Source: an uncultured Sutterella sp.
GTDB lineage: Bacteria; Pseudomonadota; Gammaproteobacteria; Burkholderiales; Burkholderiaceae_F
DNA: 64,000 nucleotides
NCBI GenBank assembly: GCA_949287305.1
Contig: CASEFX010000034.1
Location: forward strand, 62,001 to 126,000
Reading direction: 5' to 3'
A program made the translations under genes and the position numbers. Under the pieces are notes generated by a model, which saw only the letters and a list, made by a program, of their open reading frames with translations, did no database searches and was not told the DNA's origin. This document shows, piece by piece, positions 39,092-48,324 of this stretch; position 1 is the first letter of the stretch; each line of letters starts with the position of its first letter.

Positions 39092-39619
39092 TCAGGCTTC
39101 CTCTTCGCGTTCGTGTTCGCGCTTGCGGCGAATCTTGAGGAGCTTCATGCGGGCGCGCTCCTTCTTCATGCGGCTCAGGTGGTCGATGAAGACCTTGCCG
39201 TCGAGGTGATCGAGTTCGTGCTGCACGCAGACGGCGAGAAGGCCCTCCGCGTCGAATTCGAAGAGATTCCCGTCGAGATCCTGGGCGCGCACCTTCACGG
39301 CGGACGGACGCTTGACGTGTTCGTAGAGTCCTTTGAGCGAGAGACAGCCTTCCTCGTGATCGACGAGTTCCTCGCCCGAAGACAGAATTTCCGGATTGAC
39401 GAGGACCATCTGGCCGCTCTTGTCTTCGCTCACGTCGAGCACGACGATGCGGCGCAGCACGTTGACCTGATTGGCCGCGAGACCGACGCCGGGCGCCGCG
39501 TACATGGTTTCGAGCATGTCGGCGGCAAGGGTTTTGAGGTCGTCGTTGAATTCGGTCACGGGGGCGGCCTTGGCCGCGAGCGTGGGATGGGGATACTGAA
39601 GAATGTTGAGAAGAGCCAT
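39092..39619 (-). CDS. def: Peptide deformylase
   Basis: Removes the formyl group from new proteins. 175 aa with all three metal motifs: GVGLAANQVNV, EEGCLSLKG (Cys ligand) and QHELDHLDGKVF (His ligands, catalytic Glu equivalent). It converges with the alpha/beta hydrolase gene with 3 bp between stops. Confidence 0.97.
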   Translation of the reverse strand: MALLNILQYPHPTLAAKAAPVTEFNDDLKTLAADMLETMYAAPGVGLAANQVNVLRRIVVLDVSEDKSGQMVLVNPEILSSGEELVDHEEGCLSLKGLYEHVKRPSAVKVRAQDLDGNLFEFDAEGLLAVCVQHELDHLDGKVFIDHLSRMKKERARMKLLKIRRKREHEREEEA

Positions 39620-39758
39620 GGCGTGCGGATTCTCGATAAAAGGAAACTGTTAACCGTTGGGCGGTCGAAAATTATAACTTTTTTTGAAAAGGGCTCCGCC
39701 GCGTTTTCCGGGCATTTGCTATAACGGCCTCAAACGGTTTGAGGAGGACGACATCGAC

Positions 39759-40667
39759 ATGACTGAGAACGGCGCTTGGATACGGGCCTGGTGCGCCTTC
39801 GGCTCCGTTTCGGGGTTGCCGATGGGGGACTTTCTGCGTCTCATCCGCGAAACGGGCGGCCCCGAGGAAGCGGCGGACGCTCCCTATGCGACGCACCTCA
39901 AGATCTTGGGGGCGAAGGGGGCGGACGCCCTGCGGCGCGCACGCGACGAGGAGGTTTTCGAGGCCACGAAGGCCTGGCTCGAACGCTGTCCCGACGCGCA
40001 CGTCTGGACGGTGCTCGACGAGGATTTTCCCGTCCGCTTCCTTCATGCCGAGCGCAGTCCCCTCTGTCTCTTCGTGCGGGGAAACCGGCGTCTTCTCTCG
40101 GGCACGGTGCTTCTGGTGGCCGGAGACGGCGCGGACGAAGAGACGCTCTACAACACGGCCGAATTCTCCCGAAGCGTTCTGGAGGCGGGATATGTTCCGT
40201 CGTACGCCAATCGGAGCGCTCTTGAAAAAGTCGGCATCCGTGCGATAATCTCTTCCCCTTATTCTTCCGCCGTCGTTTGGACGCCGGGGGCGCCCGACCG
40301 AATCGCCGGATCGGACCTGCCCCTGTGCACCCAGCTTTTGCAAAGGGGCGGTCTCTTCGTCGGCTTCCGGCCTCCCGGATTCGACGGCGACAGGACCGAC
40401 GACGAAACCTTTTATCTGGACGTGGCGGCGGGAGCCGACGCCCTGCTTGTGCCGGGGTGCGCAAGAAATTCTTTCGTCCGGGAAGTGGCGGCTGAAATGA
40501 CCCGTTGGGGACGCGACGTGTTTGCGGTTCCCGGCAGCATTCACGCTCCTTCGAGCAAGGGACCCCACCTGTTGATTCGCCAGGGGGCGAAGTTGGTGGA
40601 GTCCGTTCGCGATTTGACCGAAGAGCTTCCCGTGAAAAACTTCCGTATCGAAAAGGAATTTGTATGA
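39759..40667 (+). CDS. Degenerate DprA/Smf-like protein
   Basis: 302 aa from ATG 39759, with GAGGAGG upstream. Identified as DprA-related by the C-terminal half (ADALLVPGCARNSFVREVAA, GRDVFAVPGSIHAPSSKGPH, LLIRQGAKLVESVRDLTEEL) and by context with def/fmt upstream and a topoisomerase downstream. The Rossmann hallmarks of DprA are eroded: the GSR loop reads VAGDG (about 120-124), SGLARGID is absent and RNRIIAGLS is unrecognisable. DprA loads RecA on incoming single-stranded DNA in transformation; this copy probably lost nucleic-acid binding or changed role. It overlaps topB by ATGA. Confidence 0.75.
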   Translation: MTENGAWIRAWCAFGSVSGLPMGDFLRLIRETGGPEEAADAPYATHLKILGAKGADALRRARDEEVFEATKAWLERCPDAHVWTVLDEDFPVRFLHAERSPLCLFVRGNRRLLSGTVLLVAGDGADEETLYNTAEFSRSVLEAGYVPSYANRSALEKVGIRAIISSPYSSAVVWTPGAPDRIAGSDLPLCTQLLQRGGLFVGFRPPGFDGDRTDDETFYLDVAAGADALLVPGCARNSFVREVAAEMTRWGRDVFAVPGSIHAPSSKGPHLLIRQGAKLVESVRDLTEELPVKNFRIEKEFV

Positions 40668-43216
40668 GCCTCACGCTCGTTATCGCAGAAAAACCTTCCG
40701 TCGCGGGCGACATCGCCCGGGCGCTCGGAGGCTTTAAGAAAGACGGCGACTTCTGGGTCAGCGAAAACATGATCATCGGCTCCGCCGTCGGTCATCTCCT
40801 GGAAATGAAGGCGCCCGAAGAGTTCGAGGCCAAGCGCGGCAAGTGGACGTTCGCGCATCTGCCTGTGCTCCCCACGTACTTCGACCTCGAACCCCGCGCC
40901 CGCACGAAGGAGCGCTTCGAGAAGCTGAGCAAGAAGCTTCGCAGCCGCGCCGTAACCGACGTCATCAACGCCTGCGACGCGGGACGTGAGGGTGAACTGA
41001 TTTTCCGCCGCATCATGAAGGCCGCCTTCCAGGGAAAGAAGGAGAAGCCCTGCCGCCGTCTGTGGCTGCAGTCCATGACGAAGGCGAGCATTGTCGAAGC
41101 CTTCTCCCACCTTCGCAGCGACGAGGAAATGAAGCCCCTGGAAGCGGCCGCCTGGTGCCGCTCCGAGGCCGACTGGCTCGTCGGCATCAACGGCACGCGC
41201 GCGCTCACGGCCTTCAACAGCAAGGACGGTGGCTTCTACCTCACGACGGTGGGCCGCGTGCAGACGCCGACGCTCGCGGTCGTCGTGCAGCGCGAGGAGG
41301 AGATCAACGCCTTCGTGCCCCGCACCTACTGGGAGGTGCACGCCACCTTCGAGTGCGCGAACGGAACGTACGAGGCCAAGTGGTTTGACGCGGATTTCAA
41401 GAAGGATCCCGCCGACGAAGAGGCCAAGGCCGAACGCCGTTGGACGCTCGACGAGGCCGAACGGATCGTCCGCCGCTGCACGGGCCGTCCGGGGAAGGTC
41501 ACCGAAGTGAAAAAGCGCACCCGTCAGTCCGCGCCCCTTCTCTTCGACCTAACGTCCCTGCAGCGCGAAGCGAACAGCCGCTTCGGCTTTTCCGCCAAGA
41601 CGACGCTCGCCGTGGCGCAGTCCCTCTACGAAAAGCACAAGGCCGTCACCTATCCGCGAACCGACTCCCGGGCGCTCCCCGAGGACTATCTCGGGACCGT
41701 GTGCGAGGTGCTCGGGAAACTGCCCCAGATCTCTTCGGCCTATGCGCCCTTTGCGGAAAAGATCCTCAAGGAAGCCTGGGTGAAGCCCAACCGCCGCATC
41801 TTCGACAATCAGAAGATTTCCGACCACTTCGCCATCATTCCGACCGGGGAAACGCCCAAGACCCTCACGGAAGTCGAGCAGAAGGTCTACGACCTCATCG
41901 TGCGCCGCTTCCTCTCGGTCTTCTACCCGGCCGCCGAGTACGACGTGACGACCCGCATCACGGTCGTCGAGGACGAATCCTTCCGTTCCGAAGGCAAGGT
42001 GCTCGTCGATCCGGGTTGGATGGTCGTGCGCGGTCTGCCCGCGAAGGCGACCAAGGGGGATCTGCCGCCCGTCGCCGAAGGCGAGACCGTGCAGACCGTC
42101 GAGGTGCTCGCGGTGGAGGACGTCACGCGTCCGCCCGCTCGCTTCACGGACGCCACGCTTCTTTCGGCCATGGAAAACGCCGGCCGCAAGATTGAGGAAG
42201 GCGAACTGCGCGACGCCATGGCCGAGCGCGGGCTCGGCACGCCGGCCACGCGCGCCGGGATCATCGAAGGCCTTCTCGAGCAGAAGTATCTGCGCCGCGA
42301 GGAGCGCGAACTCGTCCCGACGCCCAAGGCCTTCCAGCTCTTTACGCTTCTGCGCGGGCTCAAGCTCGAGCAGCTCAGCGACCCGCGCCTCACGGCCGAG
42401 TGGGAACACAAGCTTTCGCTCATCGAGAACCGTCAGGTGGAGCCCGAGCAGTTCATGAACGACATTCGGGAGCTGACGACCTCGATCGTCGAGGTGGCGC
42501 GCCGCTACGACGGTACGACGGTCCCGATGATCAACCCGATCCACATCAAGACGCCGTGCCCCGTGTGCGGCGGCGAAGTCGTGGAAACCTACCGCCACTT
42601 CTCGTGCACGAATCCGTCGTGCTACTTCTCCATCTCGAAGCATCCGGGCTCGCGAATCTTCTCGGCGCAGGAAGTCGAGACGCTTCTTTCAACGGGGCAC
42701 GTGGGACCACTCTCGGGCTTCGTCGCCCGTCAGGGCTTCCCCTTCGACGCGGAACTCGTGCTTTATCACGACGAAGCGACGGGGGAACTTCGCATGAAGT
42801 TCGACTTCGACGACGCCAAGAAGGAGTCCGTCGACGAAGAGACCATTGAAAACGCCCGCGTGCTCGGCACCTGTCCGATCTGCGGCGGAAAGGTCCGCGC
42901 CTTTGAAAATTCCTACGCCTGCGAAAATGCGTACCGCGACCGCAACAAGTGCGACTTCCGCATGGGACGCACCATTCTGCAGCGGGAAATCACCGAAGAG
43001 GAAGCCGAGGAAATCCTCGCGAAGGGTACGAGTCCTCTCCTTTCGGGCTTTGTTTCGAAGCGCACCAACCGTCCCTTCTCGGCCATGCTGAAGCTCCATC
43101 CCAAGAAGGGGGTCGTCTTCGAATTCCCCGAGTCGGACCGCTCGAAGAAGACCGAGGGCGAGGCGGAAAAGGAAGCAAAGCCCCGCCGCACGACCCGCAA
43201 AAAGACCGAAGCCTGA
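40664..43216 (+). CDS. topB: DNA topoisomerase III
   Basis: 850 aa type IA topoisomerase from ATG 40664. TOPRIM motifs: LVIAEKPSVAGDIARALGG and INACDAGREGELIFR. Active-site Tyr in AVTYPRTDSRALPEDY; PATRAGIIEGLLEQKYL further on. The C-terminal part carries zinc-finger-like units (CPVCGGEVVETYRHFSC with a later CTNPSC, and CPICGGKVRAFENSYACENA) and repeats of FVSKRTNRPFSAMLKL type, ending in a basic tail. Longer than E. coli TopB (653). Decatenates and resolves recombination intermediates. Confidence 0.93.
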   Translation: MSLTLVIAEKPSVAGDIARALGGFKKDGDFWVSENMIIGSAVGHLLEMKAPEEFEAKRGKWTFAHLPVLPTYFDLEPRARTKERFEKLSKKLRSRAVTDVINACDAGREGELIFRRIMKAAFQGKKEKPCRRLWLQSMTKASIVEAFSHLRSDEEMKPLEAAAWCRSEADWLVGINGTRALTAFNSKDGGFYLTTVGRVQTPTLAVVVQREEEINAFVPRTYWEVHATFECANGTYEAKWFDADFKKDPADEEAKAERRWTLDEAERIVRRCTGRPGKVTEVKKRTRQSAPLLFDLTSLQREANSRFGFSAKTTLAVAQSLYEKHKAVTYPRTDSRALPEDYLGTVCEVLGKLPQISSAYAPFAEKILKEAWVKPNRRIFDNQKISDHFAIIPTGETPKTLTEVEQKVYDLIVRRFLSVFYPAAEYDVTTRITVVEDESFRSEGKVLVDPGWMVVRGLPAKATKGDLPPVAEGETVQTVEVLAVEDVTRPPARFTDATLLSAMENAGRKIEEGELRDAMAERGLGTPATRAGIIEGLLEQKYLRREERELVPTPKAFQLFTLLRGLKLEQLSDPRLTAEWEHKLSLIENRQVEPEQFMNDIRELTTSIVEVARRYDGTTVPMINPIHIKTPCPVCGGEVVETYRHFSCTNPSCYFSISKHPGSRIFSAQEVETLLSTGHVGPLSGFVARQGFPFDAELVLYHDEATGELRMKFDFDDAKKESVDEETIENARVLGTCPICGGKVRAFENSYACENAYRDRNKCDFRMGRTILQREITEEEAEEILAKGTSPLLSGFVSKRTNRPFSAMLKLHPKKGVVFEFPESDRSKKTEGEAEKEAKPRRTTRKKTEA

Positions 43217-43235
43217 CGGCGTGACGGTTCCGAAA

Positions 43236-43274
43236 ACGAATGAGGCGCCCCTCGGGGCGCCTCATTCGTTTTTC
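43236..43274. terminator. Strong bidirectional terminator topB/CorC-like gene
   Basis: CGAATGAGGCGCC and GGCGCCTCATTCG pair around CCTCGG, preceded by AAAA and followed by TTTTT. It serves both converging genes. Confidence 0.92.
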
Positions 43275-43289
43275 GGACGGGACGTGGAA

Positions 43290-44666
43290 TCAGTCCGCCT
43301 TCTCGGCGGCCGCTCCGTCGGCCGGTACGGCGGTCGGCGCGGCAGCTGCGGCGCTCCCCTGCGGGTCCGAGACGAGGGACGCCGGCGTGTGCGTCACGAG
43401 CACCTGGTCGATCTTGTGGTTGTCCACGTCGAGCACTTCGAAGGTGTAGCCGTTCCAGGTGACCTTGTCGGTGATCTTCGGGATCTTGCGCAGCATGTAC
43501 ATCATGAAGCCCGCCACGGTTTCGTAGGTGGAGTCTTCCGGGAAGTCTCCGAGCTGCAGGGCGTGCTGCACGTCGTCGACCGGGGTTGAGCCGTCGATGA
43601 TCCAGGAGTTTTCGTCGCGGCGGATGATCTGCTGCTCGTCGGCGGTGATGACGAGATCCCCCATCACCGTGCTCATGATGTCGTTGATCGTGATGAGACC
43701 CACGACGAGCGCGTATTCGTTGAGGATGATCGCAAAGTCGGACTTCGTGCGCTGGAAGACGTCGAGCGCTTCCGAGAGCGTGAGCGAGTCGGGAATGAAC
43801 TGACAGCTCTGCACGAGGCCGTGCTCCTTGAAGACGATCGGCTTTTCCTCGAGCACGCAGCGCAGCAGGTGTTTCGAGTCGACGAAGCCCACGACGTGGT
43901 CGAGATCCCGGTCGCACACGAGGAACCGGTTGTAGGGAACCGTCGCGATCTTGGCGCGCACGCTGCTCTCTTCTTCGTCGAGCGTGAAGAAGACGATGTT
44001 TTCGCGCGGCGTCATGGCCGAGGGCACGAGGCGGCTTTCGAGTTCGAAGACGTTCTGAATCACCGCCTCTTCCTGCGGAGCGATGATGCCGGCCTTGGCG
44101 CCCGCGCCGACCGAGGCGAGAATGTCTTCCGGCGTGATGGAGTCCTGACGTTGCGTCGGGAAGCCGCAGGCCCTGAGGACGCTGTCGGAGAGCTTGGACA
44201 ACAGGAAGACGATCGGGCGCAGGAAGCGGATGAAGAGCCGCATCGGGCGCACGACGAACATGGCGACGGGCTCGGGCTTGATGAGCGCCAGGCGCTTCGG
44301 GAGCAGGTCCGCGAAGATGACGAAGAGCGACGTCGACAGGATGAAGGAGAGGATGAATCCGAGGTTCGGGAACTGTTCCGGCTTCAAAACGAAGGAGAGG
44401 CACCAGTCGAAGAAGGGGGAGAAGGCGGCGTCCCCCACGATGCCGCCCAAGAGCGCCACCGCGTTGACGGCGACCTGAAGCGCCGAGAAGAAGGGACCGG
44501 GATGTTCCTGCAGATCCAGGACGAGTTTGGCTCTTCGCTCCCCGTCTTCGTAGAGCGACTGCAGTCGCGATTTGCGGGAGGCGGCAATCGAAATCTCCGC
44601 CGAAGAGAAGAAGGCACTGATGCACACCAGCGCTAAGAGCAGAAAAACTTGTCCGAACGAGACCAT
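43290..44666 (-). CDS. Hemolysin-family membrane protein (DUF21-CBS-CorC/HlyC)
   Basis: 458 aa: N-terminal DUF21 with four membrane segments (ISAFFSSAEISIAASRKSRL, LLGGIVGDAAF, FILSTSLFVIFADLLPKRLA), a CBS pair (about 205-335; VPSAMTPRENIVFF, DHVVGFVDSKHLL, GLITINDIMSTVMGD) and a C-terminal CorC/HlyC domain (about 350-430). Family members (YtfL/PaeA, CNNM) are cation or polyamine transport-related. The final 30 residues are an Ala-rich low-complexity tail. Despite the name, haemolysis is not implied. Confidence 0.88.
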   Translation of the reverse strand: MVSFGQVFLLLALVCISAFFSSAEISIAASRKSRLQSLYEDGERRAKLVLDLQEHPGPFFSALQVAVNAVALLGGIVGDAAFSPFFDWCLSFVLKPEQFPNLGFILSFILSTSLFVIFADLLPKRLALIKPEPVAMFVVRPMRLFIRFLRPIVFLLSKLSDSVLRACGFPTQRQDSITPEDILASVGAGAKAGIIAPQEEAVIQNVFELESRLVPSAMTPRENIVFFTLDEEESSVRAKIATVPYNRFLVCDRDLDHVVGFVDSKHLLRCVLEEKPIVFKEHGLVQSCQFIPDSLTLSEALDVFQRTKSDFAIILNEYALVVGLITINDIMSTVMGDLVITADEQQIIRRDENSWIIDGSTPVDDVQHALQLGDFPEDSTYETVAGFMMYMLRKIPKITDKVTWNGYTFEVLDVDNHKIDQVLVTHTPASLVSDPQGSAAAAAPTAVPADGAAAEKAD

Positions 44667-44892
44667 AAGGAACCCTCAGGAAATGACAACCCGTTGATTT
44701 TATCACGGCAATGATTTTTGTTATTTGTGTGGAAATTCTCCATAGAGTCAGACTACCGGTCTAGGTTCTTTCTCGTAAAAAAGCATCATTTTCGGGACGC
44801 TCGGCGCAATGCGGGAGGCGGCTCTGTGTAGACTGTTGAGAACGGACGCCTTGTCTCCGAAACCCCACGCAAAACAAAAGGACACCACCATC

Positions 44893-45918
44893 ATGATGAA
44901 GAAGATCGCCGTGTTCGGCGCCGTGAGCGCCGCCTTGCTTTCTTGGTCTCTCCCCTCCCAGGCCGGAGCGGTTCTCGACGCCGTGAAGTCCCGCGGCTTC
45001 GTGCTCTGCGGCGTGAATACGTCCGCCCCCGGCTTTTCCTCCGCGGACAGCCAGGGGAAGTGGAAGGGGCTCGACGTCAACGTCTGCCGCGCCGTGGCGG
45101 CCGCCGTTCTGGGCGACTCGGAGAAGGTGAAGTACGTCCCCCTCAATTCGCCCCAGCGTTTTACGGCGCTGCAGTCCGGGGAAATCGACATCCTCGCGCG
45201 CAACACGACCTGGAACATGACCCGCGACGCGAGCCAGGGCTCGGTCTTCGTGGCGGTTTCCTACTACGACGGCCAGGGCTTCCTCGTGCCGAAGTCGCTC
45301 GGCCTCAAGAGCGCGCGTGAACTCGACGGCGCGACCGTGTGCGTGCAGACCGGAACGAGCTCCGAAAAGACGCTCTCCGAATACTTCAACGCCAACGGCA
45401 TGAGCTTCAAGACCGTCGTCTTCGACACGACCGAAGCCACGCAGAGCGCCTTCCTTTCGGGCCGCTGCGACGCGTACACGACCGACATGTCCGACCTTGC
45501 GGGCGCCCGTCTGCGCTCGGGCAATCCGCAGGACTACGAAATCCTTCCCGAAACGATCAGCAAGGAACCCCTCGGCCCCGCCGTTCGCCGCGGCGATGAC
45601 GAATGGTTCCAGATCGTTCGCTGGACCTTCGCGGCTATGCTCGGCGCCGAAGAACTCGGCGTGACGAAGGCCAACGTCGACGAAGTCCGCAAGACGAGCC
45701 AGAGCGCCGACGTGCGCCGTCTCGTCGGCGTCGGCGAGGACATGGGCCAGATGATCGGACTCGACAAGGACTGGTCGTACCGCATCATCAAGCAGGTCGG
45801 CAACTACGGGGAGTCCTGGACCGAATTCTTCGGCCCCGAATCGCCCCTGAATCTGCCGCGCGGCCTCAATCGCCTCTGGACGGACGGCGGCCTGATGTAC
45901 GCCATGCCGATTCGCTGA
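44893..45918 (+). CDS. aapJ: General L-amino-acid ABC transporter substrate-binding protein (AapJ-like)
   Basis: 341 aa from ATG 44893 (a second ATG follows directly). Signal peptide MMKKIAVFGAVSAALLSWSL ending PSQAGA. AapJ-type blocks: GFVLCGVNTSAPGFSSAD, WKGLDVNVCRAVAAAVLGD, RFTALQSGEIDILARNTTWN and VQTGTSSEKTLSEYF. Binds polar or general L-amino acids in the periplasm for uptake. First of a three-gene transporter set; two hairpin terminators separate it from the permease genes. Confidence 0.92.
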   Translation: MMKKIAVFGAVSAALLSWSLPSQAGAVLDAVKSRGFVLCGVNTSAPGFSSADSQGKWKGLDVNVCRAVAAAVLGDSEKVKYVPLNSPQRFTALQSGEIDILARNTTWNMTRDASQGSVFVAVSYYDGQGFLVPKSLGLKSARELDGATVCVQTGTSSEKTLSEYFNANGMSFKTVVFDTTEATQSAFLSGRCDAYTTDMSDLAGARLRSGNPQDYEILPETISKEPLGPAVRRGDDEWFQIVRWTFAAMLGAEELGVTKANVDEVRKTSQSADVRRLVGVGEDMGQMIGLDKDWSYRIIKQVGNYGESWTEFFGPESPLNLPRGLNRLWTDGGLMYAMPIR

Positions 45919-45932
45919 GAAACACTGCGGGC

Positions 45933-45974
45933 AAAGGCGGAGTCCGTGCGAGACTTCGCCTTTTCGATTTTTTG
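45933..45974 (+). terminator. Terminator 1 after aapJ
   Basis: AAAGGCGGAGTC and GAGACTTCGCCTTT form an imperfect stem, followed by TTTCGATTTTTTG. Probably lets only part of the transcripts reach aapQ. Confidence 0.7.
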
Positions 45975-45978
45975 ACCA

Positions 45979-46004
45979 GGGTCCCGTGACGGACCCCCTT
46001 TTCT
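45979..46004 (+). terminator. Terminator 2 after aapJ
   Basis: GGGTCC-CGTGAC-GGACCC followed by CCTTTTCTT, directly after the first terminator and just before aapQ. Confidence 0.6.
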
Positions 46005-46020
46005 TGGGACATCTCTAAGA

Positions 46021-47196
46021 GTGTTGATTCGAGACGTTTTTACGTCGGGCGGCGACGAGGCCTGGCGACTGCGGGAAAGCGTCAGAAAGCGTCGTGAGTA
46101 CACGCTGCAGGCGGCTTTGCTTCTGCTCCTCGTGGCGGTCGTCGCGACCGTCGTCATGACGGTGGGCGCCAATCTGGAAGAGCGCAACATCCGCAGCGGC
46201 TTTGACTTTCTCTCCGCGCGGGCCGGCTTTGAAATCGGCGAGACGCTGATTCCCTTTTCGAGCGCCGACAGCTTCCTGCGCGCCTTCGGCGTGGGGACCC
46301 TCAACACGCTCTACGTGTCCGTCTGGGCGATCGTGACGTCGACCGTCCTCGGCTTCGTCGTCGGGCTCATGCGTCTTTCCAAACACCCGATGCTGCGTCT
46401 GCTCGGCACGGCCCACGTCGAAGCGTACCGAAACATTCCGCTTCTCGTGCTGCTCTTTGCGATCTACCTTGTCGTGACCGAATGGCTTCCCGCAGGGAAC
46501 CGCGCCTGGCATCTCGGGGACTGGCTGTTCCTCTCCAAGGCGGGTCTTCAGTACGCCAAGCCCCTCTGGGGCTGGTGGGCCGTCTTCGGAGCGCTCGGTA
46601 CGGCGGGCGCGGCGGCGGCCGCCGTGCGCTGGTGGCGCGCCAAGAAGACGACTTCGCTCAACGCCTCGCTTCTGGCCGTGGCCGTCTTTTTTCTCGTCTT
46701 CGCCCTCGCCTGGATCGCGGCGGGCGCGGTCGGCGGGTGGGAGCACCCGAAGGCGACGCGCTTTGCGCTGCGCGGAGGCGGGCAGTGGACGCCGGAATTT
46801 CTCACGCTCTGGTTGGGGCTCACGCTCTTCACTTCGGCCGCCATCGCCGAAATCGTCCGTGCGGGCGTGCTCGCCGTCAAGCCCGGACAGTGGCTGGCGG
46901 GGTACGCGCTCGGCCTCACCCGTTCCGAGACGGTGAGCTACATCGTCGTGCCGCAGTCCCTGCGGCTGGCGATTCCGCCGCTCGCAAGCCAGTACATGAA
47001 CCTCACGAAAAACTCGTCCCTCGCCGTTCTGGTGGGGTATCCGGACGTGGTGAGCGTGGGCAACACGGCGATCAACGTGACGGCGCAGGCCCTCGAAGTG
47101 ATCAGCCTCATCATGCTTGTGTACCTTCTTCTCAACCTCATTACGGCCGTGGTGATGAACCGCATCAACCGGGCCGTCATGAAGAGTTCCTTCTGA
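46021..47196 (+). CDS. aapQ: Amino-acid ABC transporter permease (AapQ-like)
   Basis: 391 aa inner-membrane permease. First membrane helix AALLLLLVAVVATVVMTVGA, the long AapQ insert (RSGFDFLSARAGFEIGETLI), then the BPD_transp core with GVGTLNTLYVSVWAIVTST, and the EAA-type loop RAGVLAVKPGQWLAGYALGL ending VVPQSLRLAIPP. The start is probably GTG 46021 (TTG 46024 also possible). 18 bp before aapM. Confidence 0.9.
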   Translation: MLIRDVFTSGGDEAWRLRESVRKRREYTLQAALLLLLVAVVATVVMTVGANLEERNIRSGFDFLSARAGFEIGETLIPFSSADSFLRAFGVGTLNTLYVSVWAIVTSTVLGFVVGLMRLSKHPMLRLLGTAHVEAYRNIPLLVLLFAIYLVVTEWLPAGNRAWHLGDWLFLSKAGLQYAKPLWGWWAVFGALGTAGAAAAAVRWWRAKKTTSLNASLLAVAVFFLVFALAWIAAGAVGGWEHPKATRFALRGGGQWTPEFLTLWLGLTLFTSAAIAEIVRAGVLAVKPGQWLAGYALGLTRSETVSYIVVPQSLRLAIPPLASQYMNLTKNSSLAVLVGYPDVVSVGNTAINVTAQALEVISLIMLVYLLLNLITAVVMNRINRAVMKSSF

Positions 47197-47214
47197 AGTT
47201 CGTCCGGAGTCAAC

Positions 47215-48315
47215 ATGGAAATTCACACGATCCGCCGTCCCGGACTTTGGCAGACTTTTCGGGAACGCTATTGCTATTCGCCCTGGGCGACGCTTCTGAC
47301 GCTCGTCGTCGGAGCCGTCGTCTGCACGGTGCTTTTCCTTCTCTTCCGCTGGGGCGTTCTGAACGCCGAATGGGCGGCCGATCCCGCGGCCTGCGCGCAG
47401 GCGGACGGCGCCTGCTGGGGGTTCGTCACGGAAAAGTGGCGCCTCATCCTCTTCGGACGCTACCCCTATGAAGAACAGTGGCGTCCGGGCGTCGCCATGG
47501 CGCTTCTGCTCGGCATGACCGTCGTGAGCGCGGTCCCCGCCTTCTGGACGCAGCGGGGCGTGCGCGGTCTCGCCGCGGGCTGGGCCGCGACGCTCGTCGT
47601 CTTCTTCTCCCTTCTCTCGGGCGGCGTAGGGGGCCTCACGCCCGTTTCGACGGACATGTGGGGCGGGCTTCCCCTCACGGTGCTCCTCACGCTTTTCGGG
47701 ATGACGCTTTCCGTTCCCCTCGGGATCGTGCTCGCCATCGGACGGCGCAGCCACATGCCGATCGTGCGCCTTCTCGCGACGGGCTACGTGGAATTGGTGC
47801 GCGGGGTGCCCCTCATCACCGTCCTCTTCGTGGCGGCCTTCATCTTCCCCCTGGTGATGCCCTCGCAGATCCAGATCGACGCCTTCTGGCGCATCACCGT
47901 GGCGATCGTTCTCTTTCAGGCCGCCTACATGGCCGAAACCGTCCGAGGCGGTCTGCAGACGATTCCGACGGGACAGTTCAACGCCGCGTACTCTCTGGGA
48001 CTCACGAAGCGTCAGGCCTACGTGAGCGTGATTCTGCCGCAGGCCCTGGTCGCCGTCATTCCCGCCTTCGTCAACAGTCTTCTTTCCTGCTTCATGGACA
48101 CGTCGCTCGTGACGGTCGTCTCGATGTACGACCTGACGGGAAGCCTCCGTCTGGCGCTCGGCGACGCCGTGTGGCGCAATTACTTTGTCGAGGGCTACGT
48201 CTTCATCGCGGCCGTCTATTTCGTGTCGAGCTTCGCGATGTCCCGCTACAGTCAATGGCTCGAGGGCTATCTCACGGGCGCCAAGCGAAGCGCCTCGGCC
48301 CTTGAGGTGCGTTAA
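47215..48315 (+). CDS. aapM: Amino-acid ABC transporter permease (AapM-like)
   Basis: 366 aa second permease of the Aap system. Features: GFVTEKWRLILFGRYPYEEQ, WGGLPLTVLLTLFGMTLSVP, a Pro-containing ELVRGVPLITVLFVAAF, and the EAA loop RGGLQTIPTGQFNAAYSLGL ending ILPQALVAVIPAF. Forms the translocation channel with AapQ. The usual fourth gene aapP (ATPase) does not follow. Confidence 0.9.
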   Translation: MEIHTIRRPGLWQTFRERYCYSPWATLLTLVVGAVVCTVLFLLFRWGVLNAEWAADPAACAQADGACWGFVTEKWRLILFGRYPYEEQWRPGVAMALLLGMTVVSAVPAFWTQRGVRGLAAGWAATLVVFFSLLSGGVGGLTPVSTDMWGGLPLTVLLTLFGMTLSVPLGIVLAIGRRSHMPIVRLLATGYVELVRGVPLITVLFVAAFIFPLVMPSQIQIDAFWRITVAIVLFQAAYMAETVRGGLQTIPTGQFNAAYSLGLTKRQAYVSVILPQALVAVIPAFVNSLLSCFMDTSLVTVVSMYDLTGSLRLALGDAVWRNYFVEGYVFIAAVYFVSSFAMSRYSQWLEGYLTGAKRSASALEVR

Positions 48316-48324
48316 GGAGATTTC

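Noticed and set aside
43290..44666. Haemolysin or virulence role for the DUF21-CBS-CorC protein
   Set aside because: The name is historical; domains indicate a cation or polyamine transport-related membrane protein.
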